DNA of 64,000 nt from Microbacterium hominis NBRC 15708 (lineage in GTDB: Bacteria > Actinomycetota > Actinomycetes > Actinomycetales > Microbacteriaceae): contig NZ_BCWI01000001.1 of NCBI RefSeq assembly GCF_001592125.1, positions 676,339 through 740,338 on the forward strand, read 5' to 3'. The translations under genes and the position numbers were made by a program. Positions within the stretch are counted from its first letter, which is position 1. The number at the start of each line of letters is the position of its first letter. Shown here one piece after another: positions 47,396 through 55,417 of this stretch. Below the pieces are notes generated by a model that was not told the origin of the DNA, did no database searches, and was given only the letters and a program-made list of their open reading frames with translations.

Positions 47396-48604
47396 TCACT
47401 TCTCGGCCGGTGCGACCTCGTCCGCGGGGACGGTGTCGACCAGTTCGGGAGCGAAGCTCCCGCCGGACGCGACGAGCTTGACCTGGTACATGTCCTGGAT
47501 CAGCGCGTGATCGCCGGCACGCACGGTCAGCGAGCCCTTGGGGCCCTGGAAGGTGAACCCCTCGAGGCTCTTGACCATCGCCTCGACGTCACCCTTGCCC
47601 TCCTTGACCGCCTGCACGACCATCAGGGCCGCGTTGAAGCCGTCGGGGGTGAACAGGTCGGGAGTGCCCCCGGCCGTGGTCACCGCGTCGACCATGGCGG
47701 TGTTGACCTCGTTGTCGGGCGCACCCGGGAAGTAGTAGTTGAGGAACTTGATCTTCTCGGATGCCGCGCCGTACGCCCCGAAGGTGGCGGAGTCGCCGAG
47801 GCCCGTGACGACGGGGACGGCGTCGAGCACGCCCTGCTGGCTCATCGCCTGCCACATCGCCCCCGAGGTGGCGCCGGCCCACGCGACGAAGACCAGGTCG
47901 GGCTTCGCGGCGAGCACCTGCTGTGCGAACGGCGTGAACTCGGTGACGTCCTCGGCGACGAGCACGCTGTTCACGGTCGCGCCCTTCGCCCCGAGGATCG
48001 CCTGGACCGCCGCCTCGTTGCCCTTGCCGAACGCGGTGTTCTGCGCGAACACGGTGACGGTCTTGCCGTTGAGGTCGCCGAGGAACGTGCCGGCCGTGGC
48101 GACGTCCTGCGCCGACTGCCGACCGCTGCGGAACGTGTAGGCGTTGACGCCGGTGAGCGCATCGGCGGCGGCGGGGCCCGAGATGAAGAGCACCTTGTTC
48201 TGACCGGCCTGCTCCGCGACGGCGGCGGCGACACCCGACGAGGCGCTGCCGGCGAGGAGGGTGACACCCTGGCCGATGAGCTCCTTGACCGCGCCGACGG
48301 CGGTGTCGGGGTCGCCCGCGTCGTCGCGGTAGTCGATGGTGATCTTCGTGCCGTCGACCTCGTTCGAGCCGTCGGTCGCATAGTCGAGCCCGGCCTTGAA
48401 GCCATCGAGGTACTGCTTGCCGTAGCTGGCGAGGGGGCCCGTCTCGCTGGTGACGACGCCCACCGTGATCTCGGCCGGGCCGGAGCCCTCGGTCGAGCCG
48501 CCGCCTGCAGCCCCGTCCTGCGGCGCGCAGGCCGACAGAGCGATGGCCGTCGTCGCGACGACGGCCACAAAACTCGCGTGGAGCAACTTCTTCGTAACCC
48601 GCAT
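47396..48604 (-). CDS. livK: Liv-type substrate-binding lipoprotein
   Basis: 402 residues. Lipobox ALSAC near residue 25, then a Gly/Ser linker and a class I periplasmic-binding fold (ITVGVVTSETGPLASYG). Captures the ligand outside the cell for LivHMGF. I chose ATG 48604, with GAAAGG upstream; ATG 48622 is an alternative. Substrate unknown: the same fold binds amino acids, amides, urea or aromatic and hydroxy acids. Confidence 0.93.
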   Translation of the reverse strand: MRVTKKLLHASFVAVVATTAIALSACAPQDGAAGGGSTEGSGPAEITVGVVTSETGPLASYGKQYLDGFKAGLDYATDGSNEVDGTKITIDYRDDAGDPDTAVGAVKELIGQGVTLLAGSASSGVAAAVAEQAGQNKVLFISGPAAADALTGVNAYTFRSGRQSAQDVATAGTFLGDLNGKTVTVFAQNTAFGKGNEAAVQAILGAKGATVNSVLVAEDVTEFTPFAQQVLAAKPDLVFVAWAGATSGAMWQAMSQQGVLDAVPVVTGLGDSATFGAYGAASEKIKFLNYYFPGAPDNEVNTAMVDAVTTAGGTPDLFTPDGFNAALMVVQAVKEGKGDVEAMVKSLEGFTFQGPKGSLTVRAGDHALIQDMYQVKLVASGGSFAPELVDTVPADEVAPAEK

Positions 48605-48632
48605 GTGCGTGCCTTTCACCATTGGAAGGAGG

Positions 48633-48671
48633 ACCTGAGAACTGATTCAGGTACTGCCATCATGTTCAGGT
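48633..48671. promoter_or_regulatory. candidate operator upstream of livK
   Basis: ACCTGA-N8-TCAGGT (48633-48652) and a further TTCAGGT at 48665-48671 lie in the livK leader. They could bind the operon's TetR protein or the IclR protein. Confidence 0.35.
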
Positions 48672-48734
48672 CGCTCCCCGATGTCAAACACCGCGGGCGA
48701 GCCGGCGGTCACGATCCGGTAACCCGCCCCTTTC

Positions 48735-48749
48735 TATACCGCCGGTATA
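48735..48749. promoter_or_regulatory. MarR operator overlapping its -10 box
   Basis: TATACCGCCGGTATA is a perfect 15-bp palindrome. It overlaps the TATACT -10 box (48748-48753), which lies six bases before ATG 48760. Binding here would block the promoter, so autorepression is expected. Confidence 0.7.
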
Positions 48750-48759
48750 TACTGTGGGT

Positions 48760-49191
48760 ATGCAACACACCGACGACATCCTGCGGCTGCTCGTCGGCGC
48801 GCACGCGCTCACGCGCGTCGCGTCGCTCGAGACCCGCACCGAAGCCCCCGCCGCCCAGTGGCGGACCCTCGTCCTGCTCCGCGACAACGGCCCCCTCCGC
48901 ATCGGCGATCTCGCGACACTCAGTCGCGTCACCCAGCCCGGCATGACGCGGCTGGTCACGCAGATGGCCGAGGCCGGGCTCGTCGAGCGCACCACCGACC
49001 CGGGCGACTCGCGCGCCACTCTCGTGTCGGCGACGGATGCCGGGATGAGCGCCCTCGACGAGTGGCTGCAGGTGCTGAGCGCCGCCCTCGCGCCGCGTTT
49101 CGCCGACCTCGACGAGCAGGAGTGGGCGACGATCCGTCGCGCCGCCGACATCGTCGATGCACGCACGCGGGTCGCGGAGGTCGCCCGATGA
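48760..49191 (+). CDS. MarR-family regulator
   Basis: 143 residues. Winged helix with LRIGDLATLSRVTQPGMTRLV (split at SRV) at about 46-66 and the wing DPGDSRATLV. The start is set by TATACT plus a six-base spacer; a GTG two codons earlier would overlap that spacer. Its stop overlaps the MFS start (ATGA), so regulator and transporter are co-transcribed. Confidence 0.92.
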   Translation: MQHTDDILRLLVGAHALTRVASLETRTEAPAAQWRTLVLLRDNGPLRIGDLATLSRVTQPGMTRLVTQMAEAGLVERTTDPGDSRATLVSATDAGMSALDEWLQVLSAALAPRFADLDEQEWATIRRAADIVDARTRVAEVAR

Positions 49192-50423
49192 GCGCCTCCC
49201 CCGCATCCTCCCGCGTCAACATCTGGCGTCAGCCCGCGCAGGTGTGGGCAGTCGCGTTCGCGTGCGTGATCGCCTTCATGGGCATCGGTCTGGTCGACCC
49301 GATCCTTCCCGCCATCGCCGAGTCGCTGCAGGCGAGCCCCGTCGAGACCGAGCTGCTGTTCACGAGCTACCTGGTGGTCACCGGCCTGGCGATGCTCGTC
49401 ACGAGCTGGATCTCGTCGCGCATCGGCACGAAGGCGACCCTGCTGATCGGCCTCGGCCTCATCGTCGTGTTCGCCCTGCTGTGCGCCCTGGCCGGCAGCG
49501 TCGACGCCGTCATCGGTTTCCGCGCCGGATGGGGTCTGGGCAACGCCCTGTTCATCTCGACCGCTCTCGCCACGATCGTCGGCGCAGCCTCGGGCGGCAG
49601 TGCCGCGGCGATCATCCTGTACGAGGCGGCGCTCGGTCTGGGCATCGCGATCGGACCGCTGCTCGGCGGCATCCTGGGTGAGATCAGCTGGCGCGGCCCG
49701 TTCTTCGGTGTCGTCGCGCTGATGGCGATCGCCTTCATCGCCGTGCTCGTGCTGCTGCGCGGCGGCGAGGAGAAGCGCACACCCGTGAAGCTGTCGGCGC
49801 CGTTCCAGGCGCTGCGCCAGCCCGCGCTCGCAGTGCTCGCGATCGCGGCGCTGTTCTACAACATCGGGTTCTTCGTGCTGCTGGCCTTCTCGCCGTTCCC
49901 GCTCGGATTCGGCGCGATGGGCATCGGTCTGACCTTCTTCGGCTGGGGCGTGGCCCTCGCCGTGACCAGCGTGTGGGTGGCTCCGATCCTGCTGCGTCGC
50001 CTGTCCCGCAGCACGGCCATGCTCGTGGTGCTGCCGCTGCTGGCGATCGATCTGCTCGTCGCCGCCGTCGTCGTCACCTCCCCAGCGGGGCTGGTGACCT
50101 GCATCATCGTCGGCGGTCTGCTGCTGGGTCTGATGAACACGATCCTCACCGAGTCGGTGATGGAGGCGACCGACCTGCCGCGCTCGGTGGCGTCGTCGGC
50201 GTACTCCGCCGTGCGCTTCCTCGGCGGGGCCGCCGCTCCGCCGATCGCCGCCGCCCTGTGGCACGCGTTCAACGCCTCGGTGCCGTTCGTGTTCGCCGCC
50301 GTCTCGGTGCTGATCTCCGCGGCGACCATCCTGATCGGCCGGCGGGCGCTGGCCCGCATCGACGCCCACGACGCGGATGCCGCGGAGGAGGCCGCCGCGG
50401 TGCTCGTCGGCGACGCCGCGTAA
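49188..50423 (+). CDS. MFS transporter (12 TM, DHA1-like)
   Basis: 411 residues, 12 predicted TM. FMGIGLVDPILPAIAESLQA in TM1, motif A-like SWISSRIGTKATLL, and motif C-like GIAIGPLLGGILGEISWRGPF. Probably a proton-driven drug exporter under MarR control. Confidence 0.88.
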   Translation: MSASPASSRVNIWRQPAQVWAVAFACVIAFMGIGLVDPILPAIAESLQASPVETELLFTSYLVVTGLAMLVTSWISSRIGTKATLLIGLGLIVVFALLCALAGSVDAVIGFRAGWGLGNALFISTALATIVGAASGGSAAAIILYEAALGLGIAIGPLLGGILGEISWRGPFFGVVALMAIAFIAVLVLLRGGEEKRTPVKLSAPFQALRQPALAVLAIAALFYNIGFFVLLAFSPFPLGFGAMGIGLTFFGWGVALAVTSVWVAPILLRRLSRSTAMLVVLPLLAIDLLVAAVVVTSPAGLVTCIIVGGLLLGLMNTILTESVMEATDLPRSVASSAYSAVRFLGGAAAPPIAAALWHAFNASVPFVFAAVSVLISAATILIGRRALARIDAHDADAAEEAAAVLVGDAA

Positions 50424-50477
50424 GCGGGTGGCGGATGCGTCGGCGCTGATCGCCCTCATCGGGCCGACGCATCCGCC

Positions 50478-50921
50478 TCACAGCGACCGCGCCGTGAACA
50501 GCGAGCTCGGGAGGTGCCCCGCCGCGAGCACGACGGCGGTGACCGCCACCCACGGATTGGCGAGCCACACGGAACCGGCGAGGAACGCGGCGACGGGAAG
50601 CAGGGCCATCGGCACGGGAACTCCCCACACGGGGCCGAAGAGGAGATCCAGTCGGCACCCGCCGGCGACGAAGCGGATCCACAGCGCCCAGTAGGCGACG
50701 ACCAGCAGCGACACCGGCAGGGCCCACCACCAGCGCACGTTTCCGCCGACGGTGATGACCGGCACCGTCACGCACAGCACCTGCCCCACACGCTCCAGCG
50801 CGACCAGGCTGCGCGGGACCCCGACGCTCGTCGGCGCGGGGCGCGGGGGAAACCGCACGAGCATGAGGCTGGGCGCGAACAGAGCGATGCTGAGCACGAG
50901 GCCGAGAGGCGAGAAGCCCAT
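50478..50921 (-). CDS. integral membrane protein, unknown
   Basis: 147 residues, about four TM segments. TACGCT with a 7-base spacer before ATG 50921 supports a leaderless start. No family recognised. Confidence 0.72.
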   Translation of the reverse strand: MGFSPLGLVLSIALFAPSLMLVRFPPRPAPTSVGVPRSLVALERVGQVLCVTVPVITVGGNVRWWWALPVSLLVVAYWALWIRFVAGGCRLDLLFGPVWGVPVPMALLPVAAFLAGSVWLANPWVAVTAVVLAAGHLPSSLFTARSL

Positions 50922-51005
50922 GCGTTCGAGCGTATCGACGCGGTTCGCAGCGCCGTGATGCGCGACGCCGTCAGTAACTCGCGACCGTCGATCGGACGCA
51001 GATGC

Positions 51006-51041
51006 AGACAGTCCCCCGACCTTGCGATCGAGGGACTGTCT
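51006..51041 (-). terminator. hairpin downstream of tRNA-Lys
   Basis: AGACAGTCCC/GGGACTGTCT, a perfect 10-bp stem with 16-base loop just after the tRNA on the minus strand. There is no T tract, so termination is likely but not certain. Confidence 0.55.
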
Positions 51042-51047
51042 CGGTGG

Positions 51048-51120
51048 TGCACCCCCTGGGACTCGAACCCAGAACCCACTGATTAAGAGTCAGTTGCTCT
51101 GCCGATTGAGCTAGAGGTGC
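51048..51120 (-). tRNA. tRNA-Lys (anticodon CTT)
   Basis: Cloverleaf on the minus strand: acceptor GCACCTC/GGGGTGC, anticodon stem ACTGA/TCAGT with loop CTCTTAA (anticodon CTT), T loop TTCGAGT. CCA is encoded at 51047-51045. Confidence 0.96.
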
Positions 51121-51234
51121 GTTCCGTTCGGCCGCCGGATCCTCGAGAAGATCACTGGCGAACCGAGGGACAACGTTACCATCCCGAAAGGCTCACCGCG
51201 AATCGAGACGACCGCGGCGCGTATCCTTGAGTGT

Positions 51235-52074
51235 GTGACCTCCCCCGCCACCGCGTCTCCCTGGAGCACGCCCTTCGACGGTGACCTCACCGACGACCTG
51301 CAGCTCGCGCTGCGACTCGCCGACGCGGCGGATGCCGTGACGATGGAGCGCTTCGACGCCGCCGACCTCGACGTCCAGCTCAAGGCCGACGCGTCGCACG
51401 TGACCGAGGCGGATCTCGCCACCGAACGGGCCCTGCGCGACCTGCTGTCGACGCAGCGGCCGGATGACGGCATCCTGGGCGAGGAGTACGGCGCATCGGG
51501 CGACGAGACGCGGCAGTGGATCATCGACCCGATCGACGGCACGGCCAACTATCTCAAGGGCATCCCGATGTGGACGACCCTCATTGCGCTCGCGATCGAC
51601 GGCGTGCCGCGCGTCGGCGTCGCGAGCCAGCCGGCACTCGGCCGGCGCTGGTGGGCGGCATCCGGTCACGGCGCGTGGACGAACACCCCCGACGGCGGTA
51701 GCCGCCGCCTCGGGGTCTCGAGCGTGGCGAGCGTCGCGGATGCGAGCGTGAGCTTCCAGTCCATCGCCCAGTGGGACGAGGTCGGCCGAACCGACGACCT
51801 GCTGCGACTCAGCCGTGCCGTCTGGCGCGACCGCGGCTACGGCGACACGTGGCCCTACATGCTGCTCGCCGAGGGTCGCCTCGAGTTCGTCGCCGAGTTC
51901 GGCGTGAAGGAGTACGACATCGCCGCGCTCGTGCCGATCGTGCACGAGGCCGGCGGGCGCTTCACCGACATCGACGGCGCCGACTCGATCGCGTCGCGCT
52001 CGTCCCTGGCGACCAACGGGCGCCTGCACGACGACTTCCTCACCCTCCTCGGCGCCTCCCCCGCCGCCCGCTGA
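51235..52074 (+). CDS. hisN: inositol-monophosphatase-family histidinol-phosphatase
   Basis: 279 residues. Metal sites in EADLATERALRDLL, GEEYG and the IIDPIDGTANYLKG motif, with the C-terminal GVKEYDIAALVPIVHEAGG. This group in actinobacteria supplies the L-histidinol-phosphate phosphatase step (HisN); inositol phosphatase activity is the alternative. TATCCT with a 7-base spacer supports GTG 51235. Confidence 0.85.
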   Translation: MTSPATASPWSTPFDGDLTDDLQLALRLADAADAVTMERFDAADLDVQLKADASHVTEADLATERALRDLLSTQRPDDGILGEEYGASGDETRQWIIDPIDGTANYLKGIPMWTTLIALAIDGVPRVGVASQPALGRRWWAASGHGAWTNTPDGGSRRLGVSSVASVADASVSFQSIAQWDEVGRTDDLLRLSRAVWRDRGYGDTWPYMLLAEGRLEFVAEFGVKEYDIAALVPIVHEAGGRFTDIDGADSIASRSSLATNGRLHDDFLTLLGASPAAR

Positions 52075-52094
52075 CCCGATCGGACCCCCCACCG

Positions 52095-52694
52095 ATGACA
52101 CGTTCTCGCTTCGCGCCCCTCGCCCTTCCGGCTCTGGCCCTCGCCACGGCGCTGGTGCTCACGGGGTGCGCCTCCGCCGCGCCGTCCGCCGCCGATCCCA
52201 CGACGACGGGCAACGCGGTCTCGCCCACGCCCACTGGGGCCCTTCCGGAGCCGACGCCGGACGCCTCGGCGTCCTCCGGGTCGACCGACAGCTGCGAGGG
52301 CATGATCGATCCCGACACGCTCGCCGAGTTCAAGAGCAAGGGATGGACGTTCAAGCAGACCCCGTTCACGTTCGAGACCCAGCCGCCCAGCTCGGCGCTG
52401 GACGGCGGTCTCATCTGCACCTGGGCGAACTACTCGGTGGCGTCGGGGAACCTGATCGAGTTCGGCTGGTCGGCGATCACTGCGGACGAAGCGGAGACGA
52501 CCGCGCAGCAGCTCGTGCAGGAGGGGTGGCGCCGCGAGCCCTCCGACGACGGCTTCTACATCACGCAGGACTCCGCTCGTGCGCTCACGACGGATGCCGA
52601 CGGCTACGGCATGACGTATCAGTTCGGCGACGGCTGGGTCGCCGTCTCCGACACGAAGCAGAACCTGCTGCTCATCCCCGCCACCGCCGGCTGA
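52095..52694 (+). CDS. secreted lipoprotein, unknown
   Basis: 199 residues. Signal peptide with lipobox LVLTGC near residue 25, a Pro/Thr/Ser-rich linker to about 65, then a small globular domain with two further cysteines (SCEG, ICTW) that could form a disulfide. Starts 20 bases after hisN, so probably co-transcribed. It ends before a strong terminator. Confidence 0.85.
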   Translation: MTRSRFAPLALPALALATALVLTGCASAAPSAADPTTTGNAVSPTPTGALPEPTPDASASSGSTDSCEGMIDPDTLAEFKSKGWTFKQTPFTFETQPPSSALDGGLICTWANYSVASGNLIEFGWSAITADEAETTAQQLVQEGWRREPSDDGFYITQDSARALTTDADGYGMTYQFGDGWVAVSDTKQNLLLIPATAG

Positions 52695-52721
52695 CGAAGC
52701 GGCCACCCGGCCCTTCCACGA

Positions 52722-52763
52722 CGAAGGCCCCGGCATCCATCGAAACGGATGCCGGGGCCTTCG
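52722..52763. terminator. strong hairpin between lipoprotein gene and tmRNA
   Basis: A perfect 17-bp stem (CGAAGGCCCCGGCATCC and its complement) with an 8-base loop. Lies between the end of the plus-strand lipoprotein gene and the 3' end of the minus-strand tmRNA, so it can end both transcripts. Confidence 0.8.
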
Positions 52764-52781
52764 GCGGTGACAGTGACGTCG

Positions 52782-53148
52782 TGGAGCTGGGGGGAATCGA
52801 ACCCCCGTCCAACGCTGAGATACTGCGTCTTCTCCGGGCGCAGTCTGTGCAGACGTTCTGCTCGGCTCCGACCTTTGTCACAGACACCTAAGTCGACGAG
52901 CCCAGCCTGGGAAGAGTCCCGCGTAACGTCCAGGCGCCGTCACACAGCAAGACCCCTAGATGACGCCAGGGTCCGTGGCGGGGTCACACACGGTCTGACG
53001 GACTATCGGGCTCGCTTAGGCAGCGAGGGCGAAGTCAGTGCGCTTGGATTCGGCACTTGTAGTTTTGCAGAGATCGTTTACGAGATAACCCTGCATCCTC
53101 GGCCCGCTTCTCGCAGATTCACAGACGCTGTCGAAACCGATCAGCCCC
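52782..53148 (-). ncRNA. ssrA: transfer-messenger RNA
   Basis: About 367 bases on the minus strand. The 5' end GGGGCTGATCGGTTTCGACA and 3' T arm/acceptor GGTTCGATTCCCCCCAGCTCC pair as the tRNA-like domain; CCA is not encoded. The reading frame in the middle gives the tag AESKRTDFALAA followed by TAA. It rescues stalled ribosomes together with SmpB, encoded 0.8 kb away. G-rich and AT-rich segments in the middle are the pseudoknots. Confidence 0.96.
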
Positions 53149-53232
53149 GTGTGCCTTGCGGCGAATGAGCCACTGTCACGCTGTGGAGTTGTCACCGGAT
53201 GCCGAAGGCACCCGAGCATTACAGTTTACCCC

Positions 53233-53889
53233 ATGACCGATGTCACGATCACCGTCCGCGGCGAGAGCCATGCCCGTGTGCTTCCGGAGCGGGCGGTCGC
53301 GCACGTGACCGCGACCGCCGACGGCCCGGAACGCACCGCCGTCATCGAGCGCGTCTCGGCACTCGCCGAGCCGCTTCGAGGCGAACTGGCGGCACGTGCC
53401 GCGACGGGGGCGGTCGCGGAGTGGTCGAGCCAGCGCCTGTCGGTGTGGGCCGATCGTCCGTGGAACAACGAGGGACGCCAGCTCGATCTCGTGCACCACG
53501 CCGCCGTCGAGTTCACAGCGACCTTCGTCGACCCCACCGATCTGTCGGACTGGCTGAACGACATCGCCCTGACCGATGGCCTGCAGGTGGGCGCGATCGA
53601 GTGGCAGCTGACCCCGGCGACGCGGGCCCGCCTGGAGCGCGAGGTCGCGACGGATGCCGTGGCCGTCGCCGTCGACCGCGCCGCCGCCTACGCAGCGGCC
53701 ATCGGGCGCCACGAGGTCGCCCCGGTCGAGATCGCCGACCTCGGACTGCTCGGATCGGCGACCGCGCCCGCGGCCCCGCGGATGATGGCGAAGGCCGCCG
53801 CGTTCGACTCCGCCGGTGCGGCCGTCGTGCTCCGCCCCGAGGAGATCGTCGTCTCCGCCGGGGTGGAGGCCCGCTTCACCGCCCGGTAA
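53233..53889 (+). CDS. SIMPL (DUF541) domain protein
   Basis: 218 residues without signal peptide or TM. The N-terminal ITVRGESHARVLPERAVAHV and C-terminal region with VVLRPEEIVVSAGVEARF are the conserved edges of the SIMPL/DUF541 domain, here a cytosolic form. TACAGT with a 7-base spacer before ATG 53233 indicates a leaderless transcript. Function unclear in the family. Confidence 0.82.
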   Translation: MTDVTITVRGESHARVLPERAVAHVTATADGPERTAVIERVSALAEPLRGELAARAATGAVAEWSSQRLSVWADRPWNNEGRQLDLVHHAAVEFTATFVDPTDLSDWLNDIALTDGLQVGAIEWQLTPATRARLEREVATDAVAVAVDRAAAYAAAIGRHEVAPVEIADLGLLGSATAPAAPRMMAKAAAFDSAGAAVVLRPEEIVVSAGVEARFTAR

Positions 53890-53901
53890 CGGGCGCGCCC
53901 T

Positions 53902-53942
53902 CGGTCGTCGAGCAAGGCGCCGAGCGCCGATTCGAAACGCCC
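53902..53942. repeat. dispersed repeat between convergent genes (family copy 3)
   Basis: CGGTCGTCGAGCAAGGCGCC...TTCGAAACGCCC resembles copies at 22335 and 26871. A separate palindrome GGGCGCGCCC lies at 53891-53900. Sits between the ends of the SIMPL gene and smpB. Confidence 0.5.
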
Positions 53943-53954
53943 GGCCGTCCGCGA

Positions 53955-54431
53955 CTATTCGCCGCGGAGGTTGCGGCTGCGCATCGCCCGCTCGGCTTCG
54001 CGCTTGTCCTCACGCTCGCGGATGGTCTGGCGCTTCTCGTACTCGCGCTTGCCCTTCGCCACCGCGATCTCGACCTTCGCACGGCCGTCGGAGAAGTACA
54101 GCTTCAGGGGGACGAGCGTGTACCCGCCCGCGCTGACGGCGTGTGACAGCTTGACGATCTCCTCCTTGTGCAGGAGGAGCTTCCGCGTGCGCTTCGAAGC
54201 GTGGTTGGTCCAGTGACCCTGCGAATACTCGGGGATGTGGACCGCGTCGAGGAACGCCTGCCCGCCGTCGATGTACGCGTATCCGTCGGTCAGATTGGCC
54301 CGCCCCTGACGCAGCGACTTCACCTCGGTCCCGGTCAGCACGAGGCCTGCCTCGTACGTCTTCTCGATGGTGTAGTCGTGGTGCGCGCGACGGTTGGTCG
54401 CGATGACCTTCTCCCCGCGTTCCCTGGGCAT
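53955..54431 (-). CDS. smpB: SsrA-binding protein
   Basis: 158 residues, normal length. [33 protein letters not shown] and the basic C-terminal tail [23 protein letters not shown] are diagnostic. Binds tmRNA and delivers it to the ribosomal A site. Follows ftsX; AAGGATC precedes the ATG. Confidence 0.97.
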   Translation of the reverse strand: MPRERGEKVIATNRRAHHDYTIEKTYEAGLVLTGTEVKSLRQGRANLTDGYAYIDGGQAFLDAVHIPEYSQGHWTNHASKRTRKLLLHKEEIVKLSHAVSAGGYTLVPLKLYFSDGRAKVEIAVAKGKREYEKRQTIREREDKREAERAMRSRNLRGE

Positions 54432-54502
54432 GGCTGATCCTTCGTCGTGTGGTCCGCCGCATGCGACGGGATGCCGCGGACACGGCAGCCCGTCAGTCTA
54501 TC

Positions 54503-55417
54503 TCACGCCCGCAGCCACCGGCGGATCGCGAAGCCCGCGGACAGTGCCGCGAGGACCAGGCCGATGACGATGATCAGAGGGATGACGATCGCGGCATCCC
54601 CCATGTTCACCCAATTGGTGATGAAGGTCACGCGTCCCTTGAGGTACTCCCCCACACCGAAGTGCACGCCGACGACGATCGCCGCCCCCGCCATCACCGA
54701 CCCGATGAAGGCCGCGAAGACGCCCTCGAGGATGAACGGCGTCTGGATGAATCTGTTCGAGGCGCCGACGAGTCTCATGATCCCCACCTCCCGCCGTCGC
54801 GCATAGGCGGACAGGCGGATCGTGGTGGCGATGAGCAGGACCGCGGCGATCAGCATGAGCACGGCGATGCCGACCGCGATGTAGGTCGCGATCGTCAGCG
54901 CCGAGAAGAGCGGTTCGAGGTACTGCATCTGGTTCTTGACGCCCTCGACGCCGTCCATGCCCTGGAAGGCCTCGGTGATGACATCCGCCTTCCCGGGATC
55001 GACCAGCCCGACCCAGTAGGTCTCGCCGAGCTGCGCGGGGGTGACGTAGTCCTTGTACTCGTCGCCGTAGAGGTCGATGAGGTTCTGGTAGGCCTCGTCG
55101 GCGGACTCGTAGCGCACGTCGCGGACCACGCCGCCGAGAGCCGAGCTCGACAGCCGTTCGGAGACCTGATCGATCTGCTCCTGGGTCGCCGCGCCGTCCG
55201 CGCAGGTCGTCGCGGTGGAGTCGTCGCGGCACATCAGGATCGACACCTGCGCTCGATCGACCCAGTAGTCGCGCATCTTGCCGATCTGCATCTGCATCAG
55301 CATCGCCGCACCCACGAACGTCAGCGAGACGAACGTGACGAGCACGACGGAGATGACCATCGACGCGTTGCGGCGCAGCCCCGTGAGCGCCTCCGCGAGA
55401 ATCAGCTGCATCCTCAT
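54503..55417 (-). CDS. ftsX: cell-division ABC permease FtsX
   Basis: 304 residues, four TM: one near residue 20-45, a large extracellular loop with two cysteines (MCRDD, TTCADG; about 105 residues), and three at the C-terminus. In mycobacteria and relatives FtsEX activates a peptidoglycan hydrolase such as RipC. Its start overlaps the ftsE stop by four bases. Confidence 0.94.
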   Translation of the reverse strand: MRMQLILAEALTGLRRNASMVISVVLVTFVSLTFVGAAMLMQMQIGKMRDYWVDRAQVSILMCRDDSTATTCADGAATQEQIDQVSERLSSSALGGVVRDVRYESADEAYQNLIDLYGDEYKDYVTPAQLGETYWVGLVDPGKADVITEAFQGMDGVEGVKNQMQYLEPLFSALTIATYIAVGIAVLMLIAAVLLIATTIRLSAYARRREVGIMRLVGASNRFIQTPFILEGVFAAFIGSVMAGAAIVVGVHFGVGEYLKGRVTFITNWVNMGDAAIVIPLIIVIGLVLAALSAGFAIRRWLRA

